From: Macrophomina tecta
Lineage: Eukaryota; Ascomycota; Dothideomycetes; Botryosphaeriales; Botryosphaeriaceae
Length of the DNA: 64,000 nucleotides
Assembly (NCBI GenBank): GCA_024180945.1
Contig: JAKSGN010000022.1
Span: forward strand, 868,001-932,000
Direction of reading: 5' to 3'
Every line of letters starts with the position of its first letter. Position 1 is the stretch's first letter. The notes under the pieces are model-generated. The model was not told the origin of the DNA and did not search any database. It saw only the letters and a program-made list of their open reading frames with translations. This document shows positions 33,701-45,731 of this stretch, one piece after another. The position numbers and the translations under genes were made by a program.

Positions 33701-34919
33701 GCTGCAGATGGAAGGGAAAGAGGAGAGCGATGCCATCAAAGCAAGGGATGCATACGAAAAGATGCAGGAGAAGATCTCGCGAGGCGATGAATTCAGATTT
33801 CACACTGATTTGGCTAGGCGGATCGTGCCAAGGGAGATCAATCCGGTCGTGGAAAAGAAAGACATCGAAATTCCGATTGAGAACTCGCAGGCTGATCTGC
33901 CATTGCCAAGAGCGGGCAAGCGTGGAAAGGCCAAGTGTCCGCCCAAGAAATTCCATATGCCAGACGGGGTGATGACGGGGTTTATCACCGCCTCCGGATT
34001 GGATGGAGATGAGGAAGGCCGGCCTCGCGCAAATAGAAAGACTAAGAAAGCTCCTGCGGTTGAAGAGCCCGAGCCTGCGGTCCCGGTCGAGGAGGCATTT
34101 CTCAGCAGTCACGAGGAAAGGCAGCTTCAGAGATTTTACCAAAACATCAATGACGCAGATGACGACAGAGAGATTGCATCTCCAGCTTTGAGCTTACATC
34201 CGGACCATCAAAGGCGCAAGAGCCGGACAAAATACATTTCAACGCACAGCCGACTCACCACATCTTTCATCGAAATGGTCAATCGGATGCATGACCTGGA
34301 GCGGGCTCGTGCTGACGAGGTGAAATCCAAGTTCCAGGACAACCTTCATATGTCGGATATCGAGGCTGGGTCTTCGGCGGACGAAATCTCGGATGAGGAA
34401 GTTGTTGGTGGCGAGGAAGATGATGAGATTGGATATGCTGGTGGAATCACCCCGAACCAGACCCACCGGCGAGTCATGGATGAGGTCGGCGAAGGAGCGA
34501 GCAGCAGCCCCCCTCCAACAGATCCGCGGATGCGCTTTAGATCACAGGCAATTGACCTGGGCACGCAAGACACGGATGGGGAGGATGAGGAGGAAGATGA
34601 AGAGCTCGACTCGGAATTAGCGGACTTTGTTGCCGACGACGGGGAGCCGATCGAAACGGTCAGCTCTTCCTTCCCTTCCGTCCAGGCCGCTAAGCGCACA
34701 AAGCTATTCACTTCATCCCAACGTGATCCCGAGGACTCGGACGACGAATTACCTGATATCAGTCAGCTTATCCAAAGGAGGAAGTCAGGGCCGGCGAGGA
34801 AGGAGGTGGGCAAGCCCATTGTTGCGGACAGCGAGGATAAAGACTCGGACGAGGGCGACGCTGTTGCGCGTCTACCCGCGAAGAGGCGCAGGGTTGTTGA
34901 CGAGAGTGAGAGCGGATAA
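30707..34919 (+). CDS. MPH1: ATP-dependent 3'-5' DNA helicase Mph1 (FANCM type)
   Basis: Nuclear repair helicase that dismantles D-loops and remodels replication forks, limiting crossovers. Exons 30707-31887 and 31934-34919 give 1388 aa. The first ATG in frame is 30707 (followed by PPRKKRTFTVL). The N-terminal 400 residues are basic, Pro-rich and disordered. The helicase core starts with RDYQFNIVHRGLFHNLLVAL and has Walker A PTGLGKT (about residue 531), DEAH (about 634), TATPG, and the C-terminal motifs EEGLDIGEVDLIVCYD and QRMGRTGRKRRGK (about 970). The Mph1/FANCM-specific insert between the two RecA lobes is present. The C-terminal tail is acidic. One 46-bp intron. The protein is long for the family, mainly through the N-terminal extension. 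Confidence 0.94.
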
Positions 34920-35587
34920 GAGGCCAATGGTACTCGGCAAAGGGATGGAATGGAATTCCGCGCATTGCCAATTTTCTCTCTTTTTTTTTTTTTTTTTTTT
35001 TTTTTGGTTTTTGAATTATTCCCCGTGCATAGCGCCAGGAGTTTCATCAAGGTCTCTTTCAGCGGACACGGGGATGAGTATTCGCATAGGCGGTGGAAGA
35101 GCAGATATCATGTTTCAAAGCAGCCAAGGAAGGTGGAAACAATAGGGGGCGTTTGAGACAGTTTCAAAGCTTGGCGCTCGTGAAGCAGAGGCGGCGTGGA
35201 GCGTAGGGCGCCCCTCGATTTGCTGGAGACAGCACGCCGAGCTTTTGGAGCGCGGGTTTACGGACAGCTCGCCGCATTTGGCAGCGCTCACGATCAGCCG
35301 GGGCCGGGCGGTGCCGGGGGGTCCGCGTTACGTAGTGCGTGTCCCGAGTGATGAACTGCGCGCGCGCTCGCCCGTTGGCTTTCTACTCTACCCTCCTTGG
35401 ACCCTGTTTTGCCTCCTCCTCAACACCATCAATTCCCTGCCTCTTTCTCGCCAGCCGCCTAGGGGACGATCGCCTCACGCAATGGTCTGATGCCTGCTGT
35501 GTGTTCAGGCGCGCCCCCCGTTTAGGACGAAGAAGACAGACACGTTTATCCCCGACGGCAGCAAGCGAACGGCTATCGCTCTGAGCC
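34920..35587. promoter_or_regulatory. Intergenic with T25 tract
   Basis: MPH1 3' region and ZIP promoter. A T25 homopolymer at 34981-35005 starts about 60 bp after the MPH1 stop codon. GC-rich sequence follows. No gene seen. Confidence 0.6.
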
Positions 35588-37401
35588 ATGCACACCAATG
35601 GCGATGCAATAGCGGCAAGAGGTGAGCTTTAAGCTCGCGCAGATACCGCCTTCAGCGTTTGGTGCAGCTGCAACCCTTCCTCCAACCCCATGGGAAGAAT
35701 TGACGGACGAGAGCTAAAACCAGTCAACCCTGCGCAGGCATCCTACCCGAATCATGGTCCGACATCCCCACCACGCTCCTTCAGGCCGAGCTCGCGCGAC
35801 GACATGGCGGCATGATGAAGGAGGCGCAGGCGGCGGGCGACGGGCAGCGGCCGGCGTGCGGGTCCAAGACCAAGGGCGACTACAATACCCCGCTGCACGT
35901 TTTTGCGCTGGTGCTGATATTGGTGCTGAGTGTTGGAGGTAAGAAGAACGACATCGGTGCCGGTGCCAATCAGATGGCGTGGCAGTGCGGAGGCGTTCTG
36001 TCAGGCGTTGTGGGGATATCTACTCCTGCTGCTGCGACTCTCTGCTCCGCTGCGTGATTGGAGCTAATGAGCGTTGGTGTAGCATGCGCATTCCCCATCA
36101 TCGTTCGCCGCTTCCCACGACTCCCTGTGCCGCACCACTTCCTCTTCCTCTCACGCCACTTCGGCACCGGTGTGCTCATCGCCACCGCTTTCGTGCACCT
36201 GCTCCCCACCGCGTTCACCTCGCTGACCGATCCGTGTCTCCCGAAATTTTGGAACGTGGGATACCCGGCCATGGCCGGACTCATCGCCATGACGGCTGTG
36301 TTTGTGGTGGTGGGGATAGAGATGTTCTTCGCGAGCAGAGGCGCCGGACATGTGCATGGGAGCGAATACGACACACTAGGCGGAGGCGGGGAGATTCACG
36401 GTCACGGCCACGGTCACGGCCACGGCCACGAGAGCGGAGATTATGAGATGGGAGGTCTGGGTAACGGACGGCCCAGGAGCCACGGCAGGACCTCGAGCTT
36501 CAATCGCTTCAAGCAAGGACATCTCAGGCCCGACGGCCACCGGCCGCCGGACATCATACTGGGCGACTACTCGGAGACGGACAACTTGGTAGCCGGCGTC
36601 TCTCCCTCCGTGGGACCGCCCACGCCCTCCCCCGGCATCCGCATCAGCGACGAAGAAGCCCAGACGAAGCCCGTCCATGGACCCGAAGCCGACAGCGACT
36701 CCGAGTCCGACCTCGAGCTCCCCGAACTGGACGCCGGCAACGGCGCCTCGGCCTCAGCCTCTTCCGGCCTGCTCAACGGCGCTCCGTCCCGTAAATACCG
36801 CGGCGGCAGGCCGAGCACCGATTCCCTCCAGGCCCTCTCCGATCCCTCGCACACCCCGAACCCAGAAGCAGGTGGGAACCATACCTCGCTCCTCACGCCC
36901 GAGCAGCAGCAGAGGAAGCAGCTCCTCCAATGCCTCCTCCTCGAGGCCGGCATCCTCTTCCACAGCGTCTTCATTGGCATGGCCATCTCCGTCGCCACGG
37001 GCCCCTCCTTCCTCGTCCTCCTCGTCGCCATCTCCTTCCACCAGACCTTTGAGGGCCTCGCCCTCGGCTCCCGCATCGCCGCCCTCGCCTTCCCGCCTTC
37101 CTCCCCGAAGCCCTGGCTCATGGCCCTCGCTTACGGAACTACCACCCCGCTCGGCCAGGCAATTGGATTAGGCATCCATAATCTGTATGATCCGGCGAGC
37201 GAGACGGGGCTGCTGACGGTGGGCGTGATGAACGCGATTAGTAGTGGGTTGTTGCTGTTTGCGGGACTGGTGGAGCTATTGGCCGAGGACTTCTTGAGCG
37301 ATGCGAGTTATCAGGTGTTGAAGGGGAAGAGGAGGCTGGAGGCTTGTGCGGCGGTTGTGGCGGGTGGGGGGCTGATGGCGTTGGTGGGGGCATGGGCGTG
37401 A
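35588..37401 (+). CDS. ZIP-family zinc transporter
   Basis: Plasma-membrane or vacuolar importer of zinc or related divalent metals. Exons 35588-35621, 35738-35938 and 36083-37401 give 517 aa. Splicing joins MHTNGDAIAARG to ILPESWSDIPTTLLQAELAR, then YNTPLHVFALVLILVLSVGA to CAFPIIVRRFPRLPVPHHFL. Family motifs are SRHFGTGVLIATAFVHLLP, the long cytosolic loop with a His-rich GHGHGHGHGHES run (about 36400-36435), HSVFIGMAISVATG and ISFHQTFEGLALGSRI in TM4-TM5, and the C-terminal LFAGLVELLAEDF. The loop is long (about 200 residues) with an acidic Asp/Ser/Glu stretch. The upstream exons are only recognised by frame continuity; the first is 11 codons. Confidence 0.92.
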
Positions 37402-39169
37402 GCGGAAGGTGCTGAGCTGGGGCGCTGGGTGAGTGTACTTGAGTCAGTACGATATTGATGTTCTTTTCAATCCAGAATGAAATTGCAGTGGACGAAGAGG
37501 GTCTGGGGCTCGGAAGTTTGCCCTACCAGACGCAAGTGCCCTCTCTGTTGTGCCCGGAACACGCACGTTAAATGGAGTAAGAGTCTCCTTCTGGTGCCCC
37601 TCTCCTTTGTGCACTCAACATTGAGACTGATTGCCTAGATAGGCTCAGTGGCTCGCTCACCAGGCCCCGCTCGCTCCGCGTCTCTTTGTTCAGCATCCTT
37701 TCCCGCTGCCTCTTCCGAGATTTCTTACCCGCCTGCTCTGCATATAATCCTTTCGCACTCCCTCAATTGAGGCTCGTTACCGGCAGCCCCGCTGCTCAAA
37801 CGTCTCGACTCACTCACTCTGCCTGAGGACATCCCGCTTCCACCCTCGTCAGCTCTTCAGGCCCTGGTCACTCCATGGCAGCCCGGCCAACGACGCGCTG
37901 GTGCTGGATCCCAGCCGGACTGCAGGTTCCCTCAGCCCCCGTCTCACAGCCAGGCGGTCACAGCGAACCGACCCAAGGCAGCGGCTGAGAGAATTGGACC
38001 AGTCAGATTGCCATACGTGTGGATGGCCAGCCCGACGGCTCGTCTGGCACGGTTTCATGGCCGCTCAGGCAGGCGGACAGCACGTTTGCAGGTACCAATC
38101 TGAGCTTTCCTTGGGTGGCTGTGTTCGTCCGGGCACGCTGGAGCCGCTCCGACATGGGGCGGCGAGTATCAGCAGGGCGTGAGAAGAGCAGCGCGCAGGA
38201 GGGTATGAAGGCGGCGCTTGGGTGGTTAGAGGACCTAGGAGATTGTCCATTTTCTCGGCCCAGATTGTAGCTGACACCATATCAGCCGTTCAAGAAGTAT
38301 ATATAGTGTTTCGATCAAAGGTGGGATAGCGCATTTAGTCGAGGAACTACCAACCACAAGCTGTAGGTCTGACACATGGCTTACCAAACATTACCAGACG
38401 AGTGATCAGCCAAATCCTACCTCTACGACACGCCGGCCATTCGCCTTTTTCTAGAGTAAAAGCCCAAGTACATCCTTCCTACCTTACTTCTCGACCAGCC
38501 CTCACGGGAAGACAGCATACAAGCCAATCCACCCCACCAGCTCACCATCAACGCCGACAAAGAACTTACTCCATTCTGTCATCACAGCACCAAAATATTA
38601 AATCGAAACTAGCAAGGCATATTAAGTTTATTCCGTTCCTCAAAACCCATACTCCCGGCGCTGTCGCTTTCGCTATCCTTCATTGCAAATATTCCAAATT
38701 TCCGCTATTAAGTTATGATGCAAAGGAGAACAAAAAGAAGAAAAAGGACCCCCCTGGTACTTTTGTTACATATAATGCGCCGATATGCTTTGCTCCCCTG
38801 ATAACCTGGGCTCAGTCCTTTCCAAAAACCATTCAAATTAAAAAGGAGAGAAAGAAAATTCCCTGATGCGATGCTTGTCCATAAATGCTCCCACTCTTGA
38901 ATGCCGGAGATGCTTACGTGAGGTTCTGCTTCTGCTGTTCCTTCTGTGAAAGGGAGACACGAAACGGTAGGGGAAAGAAAATCCGATGTGGTGCTTCAAC
39001 CCAAAAGACAACTCTAAACTCTATGTGCATATGTCCTATATGCCGTGGAGAGTAAAGAGGCGTGGGAAAACAAGTGAAAAGCTGATAACACAAGATAATG
39101 AATACGCTCGATGCTTCTGCGCCATTAACCACATCACTCGTCCCGGCTCCTTGTGCAGGTAGAAGATTC
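37402..39169. other. Convergent intergenic region, no gene seen
   Basis: 1.77 kb between the 3' ends of the ZIP and CAF120 genes. AT content rises in 38280-38900. No open frame resembles a protein family; no repeat or RNA gene was identified. Confidence 0.5.
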
Positions 39170-42100
39170 TCAGCCACGTCTGGACATCCTGTTGGCCTGC
39201 CTTTGGTCCCAGGCAGCACCGTACGGCGGCGGGGTGAAGCTTTGCTGACTGGGTTGCTGATGCATCATGGGTATACCACCCATGTAACCTTGCTGCTGCT
39301 GTTGTTGAGGGAAATAGCCTCCTTGCATCTGAAAAGTCGTGTTCGCGCTAGGAGTACCCATCATATTATAGTTCTGCATCGGCATTTGCATGCCCTGCAT
39401 GCCAAGTCCCATCTGCATTTGATTTTGTTGCATTTGCTGCGCTTGCATCATCTGAAATTGCTGTTGCTGGCGAACCATCGCGGCCTGTTGTTCCTGCTGC
39501 GCCCTCTGAGCCTCACGCTCAGCTCGGCGCTGTGCGTCACGCTCTGCACGAAAAACCTCTGCCTGAGCTTGATGTTGGCGTGCTACAATTGCTTGTTGCA
39601 CCAGCGCACTGCGACTCCCCTTCTTGAAATCATCCTTCTCCTTCTGACGGGCAGCAATGGCGCCGACAAGACCGGATTGTTTCTCGGGCTCCGGCTGAGC
39701 CTTGGACTTTGCCACGTTGATCAGGGGCGTGCCAGTCAGGCGAGCAACATGTTCCTGCTCTCTAGCGGATAATTGCCCGGAATCAGCGTTGATCAGGCCA
39801 GTCGGCTGAGCATTCAGCATGACAGAGGCACCGCGAGAGCTCGGACGGACAGGCTGTTGAAAGGGAGCATCCAACATAGCTGAAGCTGCCCGAGAATGGG
39901 ACCGAGACGGTTGTCCGCCATCACCAATGAGCATAGAAGCGGTCCGCGAGTCACGACGTATAGAATCACGATGGCCTTCGCGCTCCTTCGGCGGTGTACG
40001 CTGATAGTGCGGAAGCAACTGTGACCACTCTCCAGATGCGTTACGGCTCATTGAGGGTGCCCTGCTGGTTGTATCAAGCAGGTTGGGTGTTGAATGGTTG
40101 CGACCGTGGGAAAATACGGGCGAGGCACCGGTCTGGGCGGCCCGCTGTTGAACCCACTGCTCAGGTGTCACGCTCAATCGGTTGCCTGGGCTTGCACTGC
40201 GACGGCCCGCGGCAGGTTGCCAGAGAAGGCTTTTCCGATTTTCTTCGACATCCTGGTTAGTCTGTGGCGACTTGGAATTCGAGCGTTGGTGGCCTGGAGT
40301 GTGCGGGCTGGCTCTTCCAAAATAGGAATCCTGGAGCATGTCGCCAGCGCTGCCTGGGCGTGGGGTCCGCGGATTTGACAGGTCAGAGGCTGAAAGACGG
40401 TCCTTCGATTTGGATCGCGAGTGCCCCTCTTGAGTGATGGTCCCGCTGGTACCCGGGCGCATGGACGAAGGATCAGTCTTGGTAAGATCGTACGTTGGAC
40501 CAAAATCAATCGTGGGAAGATCGATATCAGCATCGCGTTTACTCTCCTCTTTGTAGTGGGCATCGCCCACAACAACCTCTTCGTGCGCTGGTGGCGGCGG
40601 AGGGATGTCGCCAACAGTCTTCATTCTGCCGGCTCTTGGCCGCTCAATCGACTTTCTGGACTGCTTCGTACTCGCACTCTTAATGCTTGCGTAGTCGGGC
40701 GTCCCAGTGGACTCGTCATCATAGACGCTGCTGGACATAGTCTGCGTGCGCTCAAACTCATCCTGAGCGGCCAGCTGATTAAGAATCGTGTCAGGATTAA
40801 TCATGTCATTTCGAAAACTTCCAACACTTGAACTTGAAGGAGACGCAGGGACGGCGGATTGATTCGCCGAAGGGGGAGTGCTTAACCGACCTGGAACTGG
40901 CTTCCGCTGAATGCTGTGCCTAGCAGAGATCCCAGCGGGCGACTCTGAGCCTGGGGAAGTGTGGTTTGGAGAATCGGCTTGGGAAGCAACAACTCCCATT
41001 ACGTCCTGCTGAGGAAAGTAATCTTGAGGAACTTCCCTGTGCTCAGGAACTGGAGGACCAATGGGAGAGAAGGTAGCGCTTGTCGCTGAATGAGGCTCGC
41101 CCTGGGCAATGTATGGTGACGCAGGAATCGTGGGAAGGCGATTGCTCTGTTGATCGTTCCAGTACTGGCGATTTTCATCAATCGACCGCCTGTTGACGTC
41201 AGGGAAGAGACGTTGGTTGCGCTCGCTCTCGTCGCTTCTGCGGCCATGGGGTCCCCAACTACCACGGTTTGACTTCCATGCAGCTGCAGCTCCAGCAGCA
41301 GCAACATTGGCCGGAATGGGCCTGTTGCTAGCCTCGGCCATCTCCTGAAGCGTGGCCTCGTCAATACCAGATTGCGCTCGGCGCAGCTCCTCGGCCCCAT
41401 ACGGCTGAGTCCTCGGCTTCTGGCCAGGTCCGTGAGAGAAATCAGGGGGCGAGTGCACAGGGGTAGGAGGTGGCTTAGCAGCGGCCACGGCACCGACTTC
41501 GGGTAAGTCATGGGGTGATTCGCCTTCGGATGCAAATTGATCGTGACCGGACGAGTACGTCGAGGACGCATCGCTTCCGGGGCTGTCACGGTTCAAGCCA
41601 TTCAAAGCAACGCGGTGAGCGGGTGGTGGCGGGGGAGCGTCGTAATCCTCCGAAGCATTCCGACTGTGCATAAGCCTGGAATTCCCAACCCTTTCAGAGA
41701 CTGAGCGCTGGTGGCGCATCAGCGCGCTGTTTGGAGAAGCTGTGTCAGCCCGCCGGGGCGGCTGGAAGCCCAAGTCATCGTTCCTGGCAGGCGATGCAGT
41801 CCGAGTGCCAGGCTGTGAGTGAGTAGAACCTCCATCACTGAAGCGAATTGAAGCCGTGCGAGATGGAGGCAGGCTGGTCCTGCTAGTCGTATTGCGCCGA
41901 CTCCTCTGCGGATCCGTAGGCAGACTCGTCATCCGCTTTGACGTCAAATCCTTCATCTGCTTCCTCCACTGACGCTCAGACCAATTCTGACTACCATCCG
42001 TATGGATGAGGCTTGCAACATCCAGTATATCCAAATAACCGTATCGCCGGTCCTTGGGCATTGCAAACATCAGAGACCGGGTATCCAACGGATCGGCCAC

Positions 42101-43498
42101 GAGACGACTCGGTCGGCCGTAGATTCCGAAAGTATCAAAGACCGGGAAGAGGAAACGCAGCATGATCTCAAATCCTGAAACTGCGGGGTGTACTTCTGGC
42201 ATGACAAAAACGAATCCCTCGGTTGTAGACTCGGGGGTGGAGTGGATAGTGATACGCCCTTCGACCTTTACGAGCGTTGACTGATCGATGAGTGGCTTCG
42301 ATTGCGGGTAGATAGCATAGGCCGAGTATGCGTCGGTGATGGTCGCAATGGGTCGCGTCTTCTTGGTAACTTTTCTTGTTTCGTAGAACTTGACGTCGCC
42401 CTTCACCACCGGCTGCGAGCGGTTGTAGATGGTGCCCTTCTTCAGGGCTTTCTGAATTTTGCTGAACTCCTTCTCGTCGGGCGGGGTGATGACGCACCAA
42501 CAGCGTCTCCAGGGGGTGCCAGCTCCGAATCGCACGCGAGCCCAATCTTCGTACTTGAACCTCGTCCTCTCCATGATGGAGCGAATGTTGTTGAGAAAGC
42601 GGCCCTTTCCAGCGATAAGCGAGCCGGTATACGCTTCTTGCAGACTGGAATGCTCAAACATGGCAAGACGAATGCCAGCGGTCCACTGGGTCAGCGAGTT
42701 CAGCGAGTTGAAGTGGAATAGATAACGATTGTTGGCTGCGGTTGAGACACTGAGGACGTTGTGCAGCGTTTGACCACTTTGACCGTTCATGGGCAGCGAC
42801 TCGATCTGTCGTGGTTAGCTCGGATGCGCGATCCCAGGCCGATCTGCGCCGGGACATACCATTTTGATAGATGCGTCAGCCAGGTTAATGAAGCTCGGGA
42901 CGACCTCGCCATCTTCCCCAGCTTCGTCCAGGCGCTGAGCATCCCATACAGAAAGCACAGTGCCGACGAGCTGGGCAAACACTTCGGTCCAATTACGGTC
43001 GGGGCTGGGGCGTCCGCCTGCGGTCACATGTCAGTTCGGCCAGGCTTGCGTGGTCATGGGGCTGGCAAGCGTACGAGCATCGAGATCGTGGAGCTTCAAG
43101 AAATAACCCTCCTGGTATAGCTTGTTCGAGTGCGAGTTCAGGTAGGTGAAGATGGGCTGCAGCTCAGGCAACGTGTCTTGGGCAACCTCCATCAGCGGCG
43201 GCTGGTAGGTCTGGACCATGGAGATGGGGCGCGACGAGGGTCGGGAGTCGGAGCGGTTGCGCTGCTGCTGGGTGGGGGACGATTTGACGAAGTTGTCGAG
43301 GGTGTGGGAGGGCTGCGAGGGCGCAATGCTGGTGGTAGGCTGTGTCTTGGGCGAGGAAGGAGCGTTGTCGCGGGCAGGCGTGCCGGCGCGGGGCGAGGAG
43401 CCCCCGCCCCATTGTGACATGAAGGAGAGAACTGCAAGGGAGTCAGCTTCCACATATAGCAGGTCTTAGGCTAGGGACGTACCCCGCGGACGAGGCAT
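39170..43498 (-). CDS. CAF120: Caf120-like PH-domain protein (CCR4-NOT associated)
   Basis: Minus-strand exons 43498-43483, 43431-43075, 43017-42860 and 42805-39170 give 1388 aa. The first exon encodes only MPRPR. A PH domain lies at about residues 112-230 (QEGYFLKLHDLD ... NRYLFHFNSLNSLTQWTAGI). A second folded block follows, GAGTPWRRCWCVITPPDEKE to MFAMPKDRRYGYLDILDVAS. The rest is long, disordered and Ser/Pro-rich. Near the C-terminus is a Glu/Arg/Gln-rich predicted coiled coil (about 39470-39620) followed by Gln/Met-rich sequence. This order matches fungal Caf120/Skg3-like proteins that associate with CCR4-NOT and with cortical growth sites. The name is by family resemblance; yeast has paralogs, so a one-to-one role is inferred. 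Confidence 0.88.
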
Positions 43499-44466
43499 GG
43501 TCGCTGCAGCTGCGGTGCGCCAAGCAGGTGGATTTCACGGCGTGGGAGAGACAGGTAGCTGGAACAGCGCGCGCGTCGGAGCACGCGGCCGGAATGCAGG
43601 AGCAGCGCGGTAAAACAGGAGCGAGCGACAGGCTGGCGGAGCGGACGCGCGTGTGCAAAGGACGAGGTATGGAGGAGGGCGCGGGAAAGAGCGCAGGTGC
43701 AGGCTGGGGAGAGATATTGGCGGCGGGCAGTCAGGGTCAGCTTATGACGCCTGCGACGGGACGGGGCCGAGCGAATGGACTGGACGGGCTGCTGGCCGGG
43801 CGCTGCTGTTTCAGGGCGGCGCGCTCAACGGCGCACGACGGGCAGCTATTGTATAGTGCTGGAGGCCGGCGGATGGGACGGAAGCGAACAATAAGCCCTT
43901 GACAATGCGGCGCGCGGGCTCTTCTTGTCCAGCGAGCCGCGCGCCCGCGCTTTTAACGCAATACGAGGCTTGCGCTGACGCATCCGGCCATGATGGAGGA
44001 TTACGTCTCCACGAGGATGCGGTGCGCGTGAGGCTTCAGCTCTTAACCTAAATTAGCATTGATTTCTGGCCACTGGAGATCGGCCGACCGGGGTGGCTGA
44101 CGCTCAGGGCCGCCGCGAAGTGGCTGGCACGCAGCCCGTGTCCTTGAGCGCCGCCGCCGCCGAGCGCGACGCTGCCGCTGCGGCGCGCGAAGCTGCTGTG
44201 ACGCGCGAAGCTCTGCCCTCATCTCCAGCCCGTCTCCGCGCCCTCAGCTGCTGCACGCTCCGCGCACGCCTCCAATCACCCTGCCCTGCCTTGCCTTGCG
44301 CCGTCCCGCCCGCGCCTGCGTGCCCGTGCCCGTGCAGCCGCGTGCGTGCGCCTCAGCATCCAGGCACCGAGCTCCGCCCAAGCACCCACCGTCGAAGCTT
44401 CACGCCTGACCTAGCCTACCAGCCTGCAGCACGCCCGAGCTCCATCGCGCCCCGCCGTCGCTCACC
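43499..44466. promoter_or_regulatory. Divergent promoter region, CAF120 / BAH-PHD gene
   Basis: 968 bp between the starts. It is GC-rich with repeated GCC/GCG words near 44140-44210. Open frames here are compositional. No TATA box is seen. Confidence 0.5.
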
Positions 44467-45731
44467 ATGGCCGACCCCATGCCGCCGCAGGCCAAGGTGC
44501 CGCGCTCCTCGCGCCTCTCGTCCACCAGCACCCGCCGCGAAGACTCCCTGGGCACCGAGCAGCACTCGCCCGCCGCTGAGAACGGCGACAGCCAGCAGAA
44601 CAAGCCCGACTCCCCCCAGCTCGACTGGTCCAAGTTCAAGGCTACCTTCACCATCAAGCACCATGCCATTCCCAAGACCCTCCAGACCTCGGGCAAGAAG
44701 CGGAAGCGTGGCCCTCCCGCCCGTCAGCCCTTGGTCGAGGAAAACGAATTCGACAAAAGCCTGAGCACACTATATACTGTCGAGCCAACGAAATGGTGGG
44801 AGGATACACGCAGGTATCGCAAGTTCACAAGTAAGCACATGCTCTCTCTCTCGTGTCCGTGGGGGCGAATGACCTCTAACAGGGCGACTCCGCGTTGGTG
44901 CCGTCATAGTCGCAAATGAGACCTTCCGCCTCGGCGACACTGTCTTTGTAAAGCCTGACGATTCCGAGGCTGTTGATGCTCCTCTGCCAAATTGGGTCGC
45001 CAAGGTCCTGGAGGTGCGCGCTGCGTCCGAGGCGCACGTCTTCCTTCGAGTGTTCTGGATGTATCGACCGGAAGACATTCCCGGAGGCCGAAGACCCTAC
45101 CATGGCCGAAACGAGGTCATCGCAAGCAACACCATGCAAGTTATCGACGCCCTGACCGTCAATGGCAAGGCCAGTGTGAGGCATTGGACTGAGGATGATA
45201 ATGATGAGATTCTGGATGGCGATCAGCTCTTCTGGCGCCAAACATTCGACTGCCCCAGCGGGACTGGCACCGGCGTGCTCTCGGTCAGTAGCACCAATTG
45301 GCCTGCACTTACACCGCTGACCATCTTCCCAGTCTCTTCGTAAACACTGCATCGACGAAGCCCCCTTCAATCCCGATACCTTGCTCGTTCACTGCGACTC
45401 TTGCGGTCTGTGGCTCCATGGTGAATGTCTCGAACACGAGGCCATCAGACAAGCTCACGCGGAGAACAACCTCCCCGAGCCTATCCTCATCCCTGCTTCC
45501 CAGAAGAGCGCTGCCATGTCTCAAATCGAAGCGAACGGCAATGCTTCAGCCCTACACATATCGGAGGTGAAGAAAGAGCTGGACAAGGCGGAGCCCGCCT
45601 TTACGGCGGAGATAAAAACCGGCGCTGACGAGAAAAGCCGCATCATCTTGGAAGATACAAGGGAAGGGCACGAGGGGGAAAGGACGGAGAAAAATGTGCA
45701 CTGCCTTAAGTGCTCCGCGCTGATCGAGTGA
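44467..45731 (+). CDS. BAH-PHD chromatin protein (EPR-1-like candidate)
   Basis: Exons 44467-44830, 44883-45283 and 45333-45731 give 387 aa. A disordered basic N-terminus leads to a BAH domain (about residues 125-255): TFRLGDTVFVKPDDSE, NWVAKVLEVRAA, HVFLRVFWMYRPEDIPGGR, RNEVIASNTMQVIDALTVNG. Immediately after comes a PHD-like zinc finger: FDC, KHC, VHCDSC, LWLHGEC. The last Cys pair, VHCLKC, comes about 100 residues later, after a Glu/Lys-rich insert. The protein then stops within seven residues. BAH-PHD proteins in Neurospora (EPR-1) and plants read repressive H3K27 methylation; membership of that group is my inference from the domain order. It is head to head with CAF120. Confidence 0.85.

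Noticed and set aside
38402..38866. 154-codon plus-strand frame between ZIP and CAF120
   Set aside because: Lys/Ser-rich AT-derived composition with no family resemblance.
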